NCBI GenBank assembly: GCA_017454905.1
Contig: JAFTCB010000062.1
Span: 62,001-126,000, forward strand
From: Bacteroidales bacterium
GTDB lineage: Bacteria > Bacteroidota > Bacteroidia > Bacteroidales > UBA932
DNA length: 64,000 nucleotides
Direction: 5' to 3'
This document shows positions 17,873-26,087 of this stretch, in pieces. Below the pieces are notes generated by a model. That model was not told the origin of the DNA and did no database searches. It saw only the letters and a list, made by a program, of their open reading frames with translations. Both the position numbers and the translations under genes were made by a program. How positions within the stretch are numbered: position 1 is the stretch's first letter; the number at the start of each line of letters is the position of its first letter.

Positions 17873-17897
17873 GTTATAAAGACAGAAAGCATCCGAA

Positions 17898-18398
17898 ATG
17901 ACAAGGCAGGAAATCACGGAATTCTACGGAAAGCACCACCGGCGGCTGTACAACATCGCCTGGCGGATTCTCCGGACCCCGGACGAGGCGGAAGAGGTGA
18001 TGCAGGACACCATCCTCAAGTTCGTCTCCGAAGAGCGTGATTTCGCCTCGGAAGCACAGGTCTCCGCCTGGCTCGCCCGCACCTGCATCCGCGCCGCCAT
18101 CGACCGGCTGCGCAGCCGGCACCGGGAGCAGGATTTCCTGGAGGAATACGGGAAGACGCTCGACTTCCAGGACCAGGAATACGACTTCCCGGCTGACGAC
18201 CCGGACCTCCTCTCCCGGATCCGTACGGCCCTGGAAGCCCTGCCCGAGCCTTACCGCCTGGTGCTGAACCTTGTGCTCCTCGAGGGCCTGGATTACCAGG
18301 AGATCGCCGGGCTGACCGGCAAGAAAGAGACGACCCTCCGCTCGCTGTACGCCCGCGGACGCAGCAAATTGATAGACCTATTAAATAAAAAGATATGA
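17898..18398 (+). CDS. ECF-type RNA polymerase sigma factor
   Basis: 166 residues. Region 2 (about 5-75) includes LYNIAWRILRTPDEAEEVMQD; region 4 (about 105-160) has the helix-turn-helix LDYQEIAGLTGKKETTLRSL. The distal genes (a membrane anti-sigma candidate and a GIN-domain protein) suggest an envelope-stress or surface-sensing regulon. No clear TAnnTTTG box precedes it, consistent with autoregulation from an ECF-type promoter (inference). Confidence 0.93.
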   Translation: MTRQEITEFYGKHHRRLYNIAWRILRTPDEAEEVMQDTILKFVSEERDFASEAQVSAWLARTCIRAAIDRLRSRHREQDFLEEYGKTLDFQDQEYDFPADDPDLLSRIRTALEALPEPYRLVLNLVLLEGLDYQEIAGLTGKKETTLRSLYARGRSKLIDLLNKKI

Positions 18399-18904
18399 GC
18401 GAACTCGAACGATATATCCGCGCGAACGCCGGAGCCTTCGACACGCAGGAAGCCCCTGCGGGCCACGAAGCGCGCTTCCTCGCGTTGCTGGACGCCTCGG
18501 GTGCCATCCCGGCCGAACCTGTCCGCCGGTCCTCCCGCTGGCGCTCCGCCATCCGCAGGCTGCGGTCTGCAGATTTCCGCCGCCCCGCCGCCTGGACCTT
18601 CGCCCTCGCAGCCCTCGCCGCGGCGTTCCTGCTGCTGCGGCCCGGCGATCCCTTCCGCAAAGCGGGCAACGATCCGGCAGCCATCTACCTGGCCTACATG
18701 GAGCAGGTAGCCGGGCTGTACGGCACCCTTCCGCCGGAAGACAGCGCCTCCTGGGATGCCTCCCTGCAGGAAGTGACGGAAGAAGCCGTTCCCCTCTTCG
18801 AGCAACTGCCCGAGGAACTCTCCGCGCGGGAACAGGCCCGCATCCTGAAAGCCTACTACGGCGAACTGCTCGCCAGTGCACGTCAATTCAAAAACATCCG
18901 ATAA
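18395..18904 (+). CDS. Putative membrane anti-sigma factor
   Basis: 169 residues. N-terminal cytoplasmic part (about 1-65), one membrane helix (about 66-84, AAWTFALAALAAAFLLL), then an acidic periplasmic part. ATGA overlap with the sigma gene. There is no zinc-binding HxxxCxxC motif, so it is assigned by topology and context rather than sequence family. Confidence 0.65.
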   Translation: MSELERYIRANAGAFDTQEAPAGHEARFLALLDASGAIPAEPVRRSSRWRSAIRRLRSADFRRPAAWTFALAALAAAFLLLRPGDPFRKAGNDPAAIYLAYMEQVAGLYGTLPPEDSASWDASLQEVTEEAVPLFEQLPEELSAREQARILKAYYGELLASARQFKNIR

Positions 18905-18906
18905 AT

Positions 18907-19848
18907 ATGAAACGCTTTACGACCCTTTTCGCCCTGGCGCTGCTGGCCGCCCTGCCGCTGGCCGCTGCACAGGCAGATCCCGATCCCGCGGGAGCCAAGA
19001 CCGAGACCAAGGAATACCGCCTGACCGGTTTCAACCAGATCAACGTATCCTCCATCTACCATGTCGAACTCAGCCGCTCGGGGAAATTCTCCGTCAAGGT
19101 GGAAGCCCCGGACTTCATCATGCCTTATCTCGATGTGACGACCGAGGGCGGCAAGCTCAAACTGGGAATGAAAGAAATGCCGAAAGACATCCGCCTCAAG
19201 CTGGAGACGAACGGCAGGAATGAAGTGCGTGCTTTCGTCTCGATGCCTTCCCTCACCGGCCTCAACATGTCCGGCGCCGCCAACCTGGAAGCCCAGGGAG
19301 GCATTTTCCCCGCCGGCAAGGAATTCGAGCTCAAGATGAGCGGTGCCACCCAGCTCAAAGGGCTGTCCGTAGAAGCCAGGGAGGCGGAAATCGAATGCAA
19401 CGGCGCGGCCAAATTCAACTTGAAGGGCAGCTTCACCGAGATGGAGATGGAACTGTCCGGAGCAGCCTCAGGCAGCCTGGACAACGGCATCAAGGCCAAC
19501 GCCTTCAAAGCAGCGGAAGTCAAGATGAGCGGCGCCGCCAAACTCACCCTGACCTGCCGGGCACAGAAGATGGAGGTGGAGGCTTCCGGCGCCGCCAACC
19601 TGGAATGGTCCGGAGACGCAACCGACCTGTTCCTGAACGGATCCGGAGCCGCCAAGATCAACGCAGCGGGCGCCCCGGCGGACAAGGCGGACGTCCGGCT
19701 GTCCGGTGCGGCCAAAGCCACCATCGGCGTTGAGAAAGAGCTCTCTGTCAACCTCTCCGGAGCTTCCACCTGCCACTACAAGGCCGGCTCCGCCTTCCAC
19801 ATCGCCAACCAGAGCATCTCCCGCGGCGCCGCGCTCAAACAGCTGTAG
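18907..19848 (+). CDS. GIN-domain (DUF2807) exported protein
   Basis: 313 residues with a signal peptide (about 1-22). The body is a right-handed repeat fold: 'SGAA', 'NGAA' and similar turns recur about every 20 residues between 115 and 290, the pattern of the putative autotransporter-adhesin head GIN domain common in Bacteroidetes. Located 2 bases after the anti-sigma gene; probably a target or co-regulated surface component. No membrane anchor seen. Confidence 0.85.
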   Translation: MKRFTTLFALALLAALPLAAAQADPDPAGAKTETKEYRLTGFNQINVSSIYHVELSRSGKFSVKVEAPDFIMPYLDVTTEGGKLKLGMKEMPKDIRLKLETNGRNEVRAFVSMPSLTGLNMSGAANLEAQGGIFPAGKEFELKMSGATQLKGLSVEAREAEIECNGAAKFNLKGSFTEMEMELSGAASGSLDNGIKANAFKAAEVKMSGAAKLTLTCRAQKMEVEASGAANLEWSGDATDLFLNGSGAAKINAAGAPADKADVRLSGAAKATIGVEKELSVNLSGASTCHYKAGSAFHIANQSISRGAALKQL

Positions 19849-19883
19849 CCGCGGCTAGCCGGACGGCTAAGAAAAGAAAAAGG

Positions 19884-19920
19884 GGATGACTGCCAAGTCT
19901 GCCGGACTTAGCAGTCATCC
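19884..19920. terminator. Bidirectional terminator between GIN gene and pta
   Basis: Arms GGATGACTGC (19884-19893) and GCAGTCATCC (19911-19920) extended inside by AAGTC/GACTT, loop TGCCG. T-rich on the plus side (TCTTTC) and, read on the minus strand, followed by CCTTTTTCTTTTC; serves both converging genes. Confidence 0.85.
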
Positions 19921-19946
19921 TCTTTCGCTGTCTGTGTTCTGAAGTA

Positions 19947-20954
19947 CTACTTGGCGTCCATCGCCTGGCAGGCGGTGATGGCGATCATCTTGTAGACATC
20001 GTCCACGGAGCAGCCGCGGCTCAGGTCATTGACCGGACGGGCGATACCCTGGAGGATGGGACCGATGGCATCGGCATTGCCGAGGCGCTGGACCAGTTTG
20101 TAGGCAATGTTGCCGACCTCGAGGTTCGGGAACACCAGGACATTGGCATTGCCGGCGATCTCGGAACCGGGCGCCTTCTTCTTGCCGACGGAAGGCACCA
20201 GCGCGGCATCCGCCTGGAGTTCGCCGTCGATCTTGAGGGACGGATCCAGTTCCTTCGCAAGCGCCGTCGCCTCGACGACCTTGTCCACGACCTCATGCTT
20301 GGCGGAACCCTTGGTCGAGAAGGAAAGCATCGCCACGCGCGGATCCGCAAATCCGGCCACGCTCTTGGCGGTCTGCGCCGTACAGACGGCAATCTGGGCC
20401 AGCTGGTTGGCATCCGGAGCCGGAGTCACGGCCACATCGCCGATCACCAGCACGCCGTTCTCGCCATACTGCGGGGTCTGGGTGATCATCAGCATCGCGC
20501 CGCTCACGCAGGTGATGCCGGGGGCGCACTTGATGATCTGGAGGGCCGGACGGAGGGTCTCGCCGGTGGTGGAGAGAGCGCCGCTGATCTGGCCGTCGGC
20601 ATCGCCGCTCTTGATGATGAGGCAGCCGAAGTAGAGCGGATCGAGCACCGTCTTGCGGGCCACTTCGATCGTCATACCCTTCTTCTGGCGGAGCTGGAAC
20701 AGGAGCTGGGCATACTCTTCGGTCTTCTCGCTGGTCTCGGGATCGATGATGGTGGCCTCGGCAATGTGCTTCAGGCCGAGTTCGGCTGCATAGGCGAGGA
20801 CTTTCTCGCGGTTGCCGATGAGGATGATTTCAGCAAGGCCGTCGGCAAGGGCGCGGTCGGCCGCCGTGATGGTGCGCTCCTCGAAGGACTCCGGGAGCAC
20901 GATGCGCTGCTTGTTGGATTTCGCACGCGCTACGATCTGGTCAATAAGGGACAT
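19947..20954 (-). CDS. pta: Phosphate acetyltransferase
   Basis: 335 residues, the short Pta form with only the catalytic PTA_PTB domain. Interconverts acetyl-CoA and acetyl phosphate. Conserved KKGMTIEVARKTVLDPLYFG and ALSTTGETLRPALQIIK segments near the middle and NVLVFPNLEVGNIAYKLV near the C-terminus. Second gene of ackA-pta, 15 bases after ackA. Confidence 0.95.
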   Translation of the reverse strand: MSLIDQIVARAKSNKQRIVLPESFEERTITAADRALADGLAEIILIGNREKVLAYAAELGLKHIAEATIIDPETSEKTEEYAQLLFQLRQKKGMTIEVARKTVLDPLYFGCLIIKSGDADGQISGALSTTGETLRPALQIIKCAPGITCVSGAMLMITQTPQYGENGVLVIGDVAVTPAPDANQLAQIAVCTAQTAKSVAGFADPRVAMLSFSTKGSAKHEVVDKVVEATALAKELDPSLKIDGELQADAALVPSVGKKKAPGSEIAGNANVLVFPNLEVGNIAYKLVQRLGNADAIGPILQGIARPVNDLSRGCSVDDVYKMIAITACQAMDAK

Positions 20955-20969
20955 ATTGCGGATATTAGC

Positions 20970-22187
20970 TTAGTTTTCAAGTTCGGAGACGATGTGCATC
21001 GTGTCACGGGCGATCACCAGCTCCTCGTTGGTCGGGATGAGGGCCACCTTGACCGTGGAGTCGGGCGAGGAAATGATGGTCTCGGAGCTGCGGGCGCCGT
21101 CATTGGCATCGGCATCGATCTTGACGCCCATGTAGGAGAGGTTCTCGCAGATATGGCGGCGCAGGCGCGGGTTGTTCTCCCCGATGCCGGCAGTGAAGAC
21201 GATCAGGTCCACACCGTTCATCTCGGCGATGTAGGCGCCCACGTTCTTGATGGTATCGTAGGTCAGTTTCTTGAGCACGATCTTGGCACGTGCATCGCCC
21301 GCCTTGGCGGCGGCGTCCATGTCGCGCAGATCGGAACTCTTCCCGGAAAGGCCGAGAAAACCGCTCTTCTTGTTCATCACGGTGGTCATCTCGTCCGGCG
21401 TCAGGTTCTCCTTCTTCATGATATAGGGAACGATATTGGCGTCGATGTTGCCGCAGCGGGTGCCCATGATCATGCCCTCGAGCGGGGTGAAGCCCATCGA
21501 AGTATCGACTACCTTGCCGTCCTTGATGGCGGTCACGGAACTGCCGTTGCCGAGGTGGCAGGTGATGATCTTGGAATGTGCCAGATCCAGGCCCGCCAGC
21601 TTGGCGCCGCGCTGGGAGACATACTGGTGGGAAGTGCCGTGGGCGCCGTAACGGCGGACGCGGTATTTCTCATAATACTCATACGGAAGGGCGTACATAT
21701 AGGCATAGGGCTCCATCGTCTGGTGGAAGGCCGTATCGAAGGTCACGACCTGCGGAACTTCCGGCAGGACATGCGAAATGGCATGGATACCGAGCAGGTG
21801 GGCCGGATTGTGAAGCGGGGCGAAATCGCAGCAGATCTCGATCTTCTTCAGCACATCGTCATCCACCAGGGTGCTCCCGGAGAAGAAGTCGGCGCCCTGG
21901 ACGATACGGTGGCCGACCGCCTCGATGTCATCGAAACTCGAGAGGACGCCGTGCTCGGGATCCACGAGCGCATCCAGGACGAGCTTCATGCCGACCTTAT
22001 GGTCCGGAATGGGCTGGGTCACCGAATACGGCTCCTTGCCGGTCGGTTTGTGGGTAAGGCAGCCGTCGGGCAGGCCGATCTTCTCGACCAGGCCCTTGGC
22101 CAGGAGGTCATACACGTCGTCGTTCTTCATGTCGAGCAACTGGTACTTCACCGAAGAACTTCCGCAATTGATAACGAGGATAATCAT
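20970..22187 (-). CDS. ackA: Acetate kinase
   Basis: 405 residues. Makes ATP from acetyl phosphate; with Pta the main acetate-producing route. Marks: INCGSSSVKYQL at the start, FDTAFHQTM (about 175) and GNGSSVTAIKDGKVVDTSMG (about 210). Start at 22187 (MIILVINCG) rather than an upstream in-frame Met that precedes the promoter. Preceded by a strong promoter. Confidence 0.96.
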   Translation of the reverse strand: MIILVINCGSSSVKYQLLDMKNDDVYDLLAKGLVEKIGLPDGCLTHKPTGKEPYSVTQPIPDHKVGMKLVLDALVDPEHGVLSSFDDIEAVGHRIVQGADFFSGSTLVDDDVLKKIEICCDFAPLHNPAHLLGIHAISHVLPEVPQVVTFDTAFHQTMEPYAYMYALPYEYYEKYRVRRYGAHGTSHQYVSQRGAKLAGLDLAHSKIITCHLGNGSSVTAIKDGKVVDTSMGFTPLEGMIMGTRCGNIDANIVPYIMKKENLTPDEMTTVMNKKSGFLGLSGKSSDLRDMDAAAKAGDARAKIVLKKLTYDTIKNVGAYIAEMNGVDLIVFTAGIGENNPRLRRHICENLSYMGVKIDADANDGARSSETIISSPDSTVKVALIPTNEELVIARDTMHIVSELEN

Positions 22188-22217
22188 ATTTGAATTGGTT
22201 ATGAAATCTAAATCACG

Positions 22218-22249
22218 CAAATTTAAGAAATAATGCGTATTTTGGCAAA
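22218..22249 (-). promoter_or_regulatory. ackA-pta promoter
   Basis: Minus strand: TTTG (22249-22246), 20 bases, TAAATTTG (22225-22218); the ATG is 30 bases downstream. Near-perfect Bacteroidetes spacing. Confidence 0.85.
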
Positions 22250-22261
22250 AATTCGATTGAG

Positions 22262-23320
22262 ATGGTCGTGGAGAAAGATATCGTGGCGATCTCAATCCCG
22301 TTTTCAGCAGGAGTGATCATGGCGGCCCAGGTGCCGCCCGGGAGCGATTTGCTATGGCCCGTTGCCGGAGGCGCCTGCCTCGCGGCCGCCGCCCTGCTGT
22401 GCCTGGCCTGCCGGCCGGGACACCGGAACGGCACGCTAGCCGGACTGTTTTTCCTGCTGGGCGTCTTCTGCGGAGCCAATGCCGCGCTCTCGTTTGCACC
22501 CCCGGTGCGGGCGGATTTCGCCGGAAGGGCGCTCTCCGGCCTGGCCCGGAGCATCGAAGGGGCCGGCTTTTCCCACGAAAACACGGCAGAGCTGCTCAAG
22601 GCCCTGCTGACCGGGAACCGGGACGGGATGGACCGCGGGACCGTCGCAGCTTTCCGCACCGCGGGCGCATCCCATCTCCTCGCCCTGTCCGGACTGCATC
22701 TGGGTATCCTCTACGGAATCCTGCAAAAAGGGCTTTCCGTGCTGGGCCGGGGCCGCACCGCCCTGCTGGTCCGCAGCGCCGCCGGCATCGGCGCGTCCGC
22801 CTTCTACCTCGCCATGACCGGCGCCCCGCCCTCCCTGGTCCGGGCCTTCCTGTTCATCTGCCTGCATGAAGCCTCCCGGCTGCTTCCGGGCAGGCGGCGC
22901 AAGCCGCTCAGCATCTTCTGTGCGGCACTCACGATCCAGCTGGCCGTCTCCCCGGGCGTTGTCGGCAGCCTGGGATTCCAGCTCTCCTACCTGGCCCTGC
23001 TCGGCATCGTGCTGGTCTTCCCGCATCTGGAAGCCTGGTATCCCCGGAGCCCGCATCCGGACCCGTTCCGGAAAATCTGGACCGCCACGGCCCTCACCCT
23101 CTCATGCCAGGCATTCACCGCACCGCTCGTCTGGATGCACTTCCACACCTTCCCGCGCTATTTCCTGCTCACCAACCTGGGCGCCCTGCCGCTCACCGAA
23201 GCGTTCATCCTGTGCGGACTGCCTTCCCTGCTGCCGGGCTGTCCGGCAGCAATAAAAAACCTGGCCGATCTGCTTGGCCAGGCCTTGATTGCTTTCCTGG
23301 AAACGGTCGCTTCCCTCTAG
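22262..23320 (+). CDS. comEC: Short ComEC/Rec2-type competence membrane protein
   Basis: 352 residues, about half the length of usual ComEC. The membrane channel domain is present (about 100-350): LTGNRDGMDRGTVAAFRTAG followed by ASHLLALSGLHLGILYGIL, the family hallmark, then MTGAPPSLVRAFLF and LGFQLSYLALLGI. The DUF4131/OB-fold insertion normally between the first helices and the channel is absent, as is the C-terminal metallo-beta-lactamase nuclease domain. Its stop shares CTAG with the convergent FISUMP gene. DNA-uptake function is inferred from the family. Confidence 0.8.
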   Translation: MVVEKDIVAISIPFSAGVIMAAQVPPGSDLLWPVAGGACLAAAALLCLACRPGHRNGTLAGLFFLLGVFCGANAALSFAPPVRADFAGRALSGLARSIEGAGFSHENTAELLKALLTGNRDGMDRGTVAAFRTAGASHLLALSGLHLGILYGILQKGLSVLGRGRTALLVRSAAGIGASAFYLAMTGAPPSLVRAFLFICLHEASRLLPGRRRKPLSIFCAALTIQLAVSPGVVGSLGFQLSYLALLGIVLVFPHLEAWYPRSPHPDPFRKIWTATALTLSCQAFTAPLVWMHFHTFPRYFLLTNLGALPLTEAFILCGLPSLLPGCPAAIKNLADLLGQALIAFLETVASL

Positions 23321-24327
23321 TCCGCCACACAACGCACCGATGCGGCGAAATCCGTCTTGGACATTGCGCCGCGGAAGACGATATCCTTGTTGTGATAGAT
23401 GTAGCGGCAGACACCGAGCCCGCCCTCCTGGTCGGAGGTCCAGAACGCAGCGTAACTGTACAAGCCGTCGAAAGTATAGGATCCCTCGCCGGTCGTGGCA
23501 TATCCCACAGGCATCGCGGAGAGATAGAACTCATCCGTAATGGGGACCTCGCGCCAGTACTCCCACATCTTGGTGCCGTTGAAATACAGGTCCGCCATCA
23601 CCTTGCCGGCCAGGCCGGGAAGGTCCGTGCCGGGCTGGGCGCCCGTCATCATCGCCGTCCATTCCGCATCGGCAGGCAGATGCCAGCCCGGCGGGCAGGC
23701 GGTCTGCGCTTCTTCCCAGGTATAGTAGCGGCCGAAGACATCCGTCATCGCCTCGCAGAGGTGGTAAGGTTTGCCTGCACCCGTCCAGGCGAGGTTCTGC
23801 CGCATCCAGATCTTGTCACCCAGAAGCGTCCAGTAATATTTCCGACCGTCCCGGGGGTCCTCGAAAGGCTTCAGCGAAGCCTTCGTATCGAAATTGGAAA
23901 TGGATGCACCGAAGCCGATACCGGGGCGCACGATGGTGAACTTGGCATTGGCCGAGGTCCCGTAATAATCCGATTCAGCGTCCACGATGGCCGAGAAGGT
24001 CAGGGTCTGGGTAGCGGTCTTGTTGGCCGCCGTGAAAGTGTAGTAGTGCTCAAGGATTTCGCCGTCTTCCGTGACCAGCGTATCAGCCTCCCCCGTGTCC
24101 GGGTCGACGAAGCGATAGCCGACCGGGCCCTTGTCCGAGCGGGAGACCGTCATCATCGTGTCGATCATGAACGTCTTGGTGTATCCCGGCTCCACGTATT
24201 CCGGAAGGGAAAGGCGAAGGCTCCCGGTCAGGGCCTTCAGCGATTCGTCTTCTTCTTTCTTGCAGCCGGTCATCAGCACGAAACCCACGGCCAGGACTGC
24301 CGGGACCAGCCATCTGTACAACTTCAT
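23317..24327 (-). CDS. FISUMP-domain lipoprotein
   Basis: 336 residues. Lipobox LMTGC near residue 22. The C-terminal half is a Fibrobacter-succinogenes-major-paralogous (FISUMP, TIGR02145) domain: IWMRQNL, GRYYTWEEA, CPPGWHLPADAEW, AAFWTSD and a terminal AASVRCVAD. The N-terminal part (about 30-150) looks like an Ig-like strand domain. Surface or periplasmic; biochemical role unknown. Start at 24327 (MKLYRW), just before the signal. Confidence 0.85.
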   Translation of the reverse strand: MKLYRWLVPAVLAVGFVLMTGCKKEEDESLKALTGSLRLSLPEYVEPGYTKTFMIDTMMTVSRSDKGPVGYRFVDPDTGEADTLVTEDGEILEHYYTFTAANKTATQTLTFSAIVDAESDYYGTSANAKFTIVRPGIGFGASISNFDTKASLKPFEDPRDGRKYYWTLLGDKIWMRQNLAWTGAGKPYHLCEAMTDVFGRYYTWEEAQTACPPGWHLPADAEWTAMMTGAQPGTDLPGLAGKVMADLYFNGTKMWEYWREVPITDEFYLSAMPVGYATTGEGSYTFDGLYSYAAFWTSDQEGGLGVCRYIYHNKDIVFRGAMSKTDFAASVRCVAD

Positions 24328-24379
24328 ACTTTCTTCTGTTACAATTTGCAAATATGCGCAATTTTGCGCGAAAAACCGC

Positions 24380-24387
24380 TAACTTTG
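24380..24387 (+). promoter_or_regulatory. apbE -7 box
   Basis: TAACTTTG, 21 bases before the apbE ATG. No -33 TTTG at standard spacing. Confidence 0.6.
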
Positions 24388-24408
24388 TGCAAATACTTTG
24401 CCGAAGTC

Positions 24409-25359
24409 ATGTATCGCAAGCTTTTTTCCTTACTCCTGGTCTCCCTCTGCTTCCTGCCCGGATGCCGCAGGACCGGCTATGCCGTTTTCACCGGCTATGC
24501 CCAGGGCGGCGTATATACCGTCAAAGCCGATCTGAACGGGGTTTCCACCCCGGAAGCCACCATCGGAGCCACCATCGACTCGCTGCTCACGGGCATCGAT
24601 TTCAGCCTGTCGGGCTACAACAAGAACTCGCTGCTGAGCCGCTACAATGCCGGCGAGGCCATCGAGCCGGACCGCTTTTTCCGGGAGGTCCGCGCCCTGT
24701 CGGACCGCTACAAGGAGGAAACCGGAGGCGCGTTTGACGTGACCGCCGCCCCGCTGTTCGACATCTGGGGATTCGGATTCACCGCGGACAGCCTGCCCGA
24801 CCCCGGCCGCGTCGCTGCCGCCCTGGCCGCCTGCAAAGAGGAGAAGGTCCTGAATTTCAACGCCATCGCCCAGGGCTACACCTGCGACGTCATCGCCGGG
24901 TATCTCCACTCCCTGGGCGTGAAGAACATGCTCGTGGACATCGGGGAAATCTTCTGCGAAGGCGTGAATCCCTCCGGCAAAGGCTGGACCATCGGCGTGG
25001 ACAATCCGACCGACGACAACGACACGCCCGGCAAGGACATCCGCAGCATCTGGCAGTCTGACGGCGGAGCCTGCGGCATCGTCACTTCCGGCAACTACCG
25101 GAAATTCTACATCAAGGACGGCAAGAAATACGCGCATACCATCGATCCCCGGACCGGCTATCCTGTCACGCATGACCTGCTCAGCGCGACCATCGTCGCC
25201 CCGACCGGTGCGGAAGCGGACGCCCTGGCGACCGCCTGTATGGTGATCGGTCCGGAGAAGGCCCGCGAACTGATCGAATCCCGCCCGGACATCGAAGGGT
25301 ACCTCATCATGGCCGGCGGCACCTGGATGTCCGAAGGCTTCGCCGCCCGGGCACGTTAA
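24409..25359 (+). CDS. apbE: FAD:protein FMN transferase
   Basis: 316 residues, lipobox FLPGC at about residue 20. Attaches FMN covalently to Thr/Ser of exported flavoproteins such as Rnf/Nqr subunits. ApbE marks: FDVTAAPL, FNAIAQGYTCDVIA, MLVDIGEIF (the usual glycine before the acid is here Ile-Gly-Glu), KYAHTIDPRTGYPV and the late ADALATACMV metal/FAD block. The start was set at the first Met after the promoter box. Confidence 0.93.
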   Translation: MYRKLFSLLLVSLCFLPGCRRTGYAVFTGYAQGGVYTVKADLNGVSTPEATIGATIDSLLTGIDFSLSGYNKNSLLSRYNAGEAIEPDRFFREVRALSDRYKEETGGAFDVTAAPLFDIWGFGFTADSLPDPGRVAAALAACKEEKVLNFNAIAQGYTCDVIAGYLHSLGVKNMLVDIGEIFCEGVNPSGKGWTIGVDNPTDDNDTPGKDIRSIWQSDGGACGIVTSGNYRKFYIKDGKKYAHTIDPRTGYPVTHDLLSATIVAPTGAEADALATACMVIGPEKARELIESRPDIEGYLIMAGGTWMSEGFAARAR

Positions 25360-25380
25360 TGGGATTTCCGCGAAAATCAC

Positions 25381-25388
25381 TATCTTTG
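25381..25388 (+). promoter_or_regulatory. DUF4290-ftsK -7 box
   Basis: TATCTTTG, 24 bases before the ATG at 25413. Confidence 0.65.
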
Positions 25389-25412
25389 TCATTCATCATT
25401 TTCTGAAAGACT

Positions 25413-26087
25413 ATGGATCAAAACGAACTTTCCCATACACTGGATTACAATACTTCCCGGGAGCGGCTGGCGATGCCCGAGTACGGGCGCAACGTCCTCA
25501 AGATGGTCGAGCAGCTGAAAGCGATCCCCGACAAGGCGAAGCGGACCGAGCAGGCGCGCGCCGTGGTCAAGGTGATGGAACTGCTCAACCCGCAGGTACA
25601 TACGCAGGACAACTTCGAGCACAAGCTCTGGGATCATCTCTACATGATCGCTGGCTATGACCTGGACGTCGACGCACCCTACCCCTGCCCCGTGGCCGAG
25701 GAGTTCACCACGGACCCCGTCCCCATCCCGATGAAGGGGACCCGGATCAAGGCCTTCCACTACGGGCGCAACATCGAGAGCATCATCAACCTGCTCTGCG
25801 AGCAGCCGGACGGCGAAGTCAAGACCGAGATGATCCGCGCCCTGGCCATCTACATGCGCCAGCAGTACCTCATCTGGAACAAGGACAGCGTCGCCGACGA
25901 GACCATCTTCGCCGACATCGAAAAGCTTTCCGACTACCGGCTCCGGATCCCCGAAGGGATCAGCCTCAGCAAGATCGCGGGCGACGCCAACTTCTCGCGT
26001 CCCGGCATGGGCATCAACGTCGGGCAGCCCGGAGGCCAGCGGAACCGCCCCCACAAGAACTTCAAGCGCCCCTATAAGAAGAAATGA
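25413..26087 (+). CDS. DUF4290 family protein
   Basis: 224 residues, cytoplasmic. The LDYNTSRERLAMPEYGRNV opening, LWDHLYMIAGYDLDVD and YMRQQYLIWNKDSV are typical for this Bacteroidetes family. The C-terminus is a basic, Gly/Pro-rich tail (about 195-224, ending RPYKKK) that could bind nucleic acid or membrane. The ATGA overlap with ftsK suggests a linked role in division or chromosome segregation (inference). Confidence 0.85.
   Translation: MDQNELSHTLDYNTSRERLAMPEYGRNVLKMVEQLKAIPDKAKRTEQARAVVKVMELLNPQVHTQDNFEHKLWDHLYMIAGYDLDVDAPYPCPVAEEFTTDPVPIPMKGTRIKAFHYGRNIESIINLLCEQPDGEVKTEMIRALAIYMRQQYLIWNKDSVADETIFADIEKLSDYRLRIPEGISLSKIAGDANFSRPGMGINVGQPGGQRNRPHKNFKRPYKKK

Noticed and set aside
18907..19848. 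GIN-domain repeats as a tandem DNA repeat
   Set aside because: The SGAA pattern recurs at protein level with varied codons and spacing, so it is a repeat fold, not a recent DNA duplication.
23104..24408. Extension of the apbE frame upstream through comEC and antisense to FISUMP
   Set aside because: The lipoprotein signal at 24409 and the TAACTTTG box fix the start.
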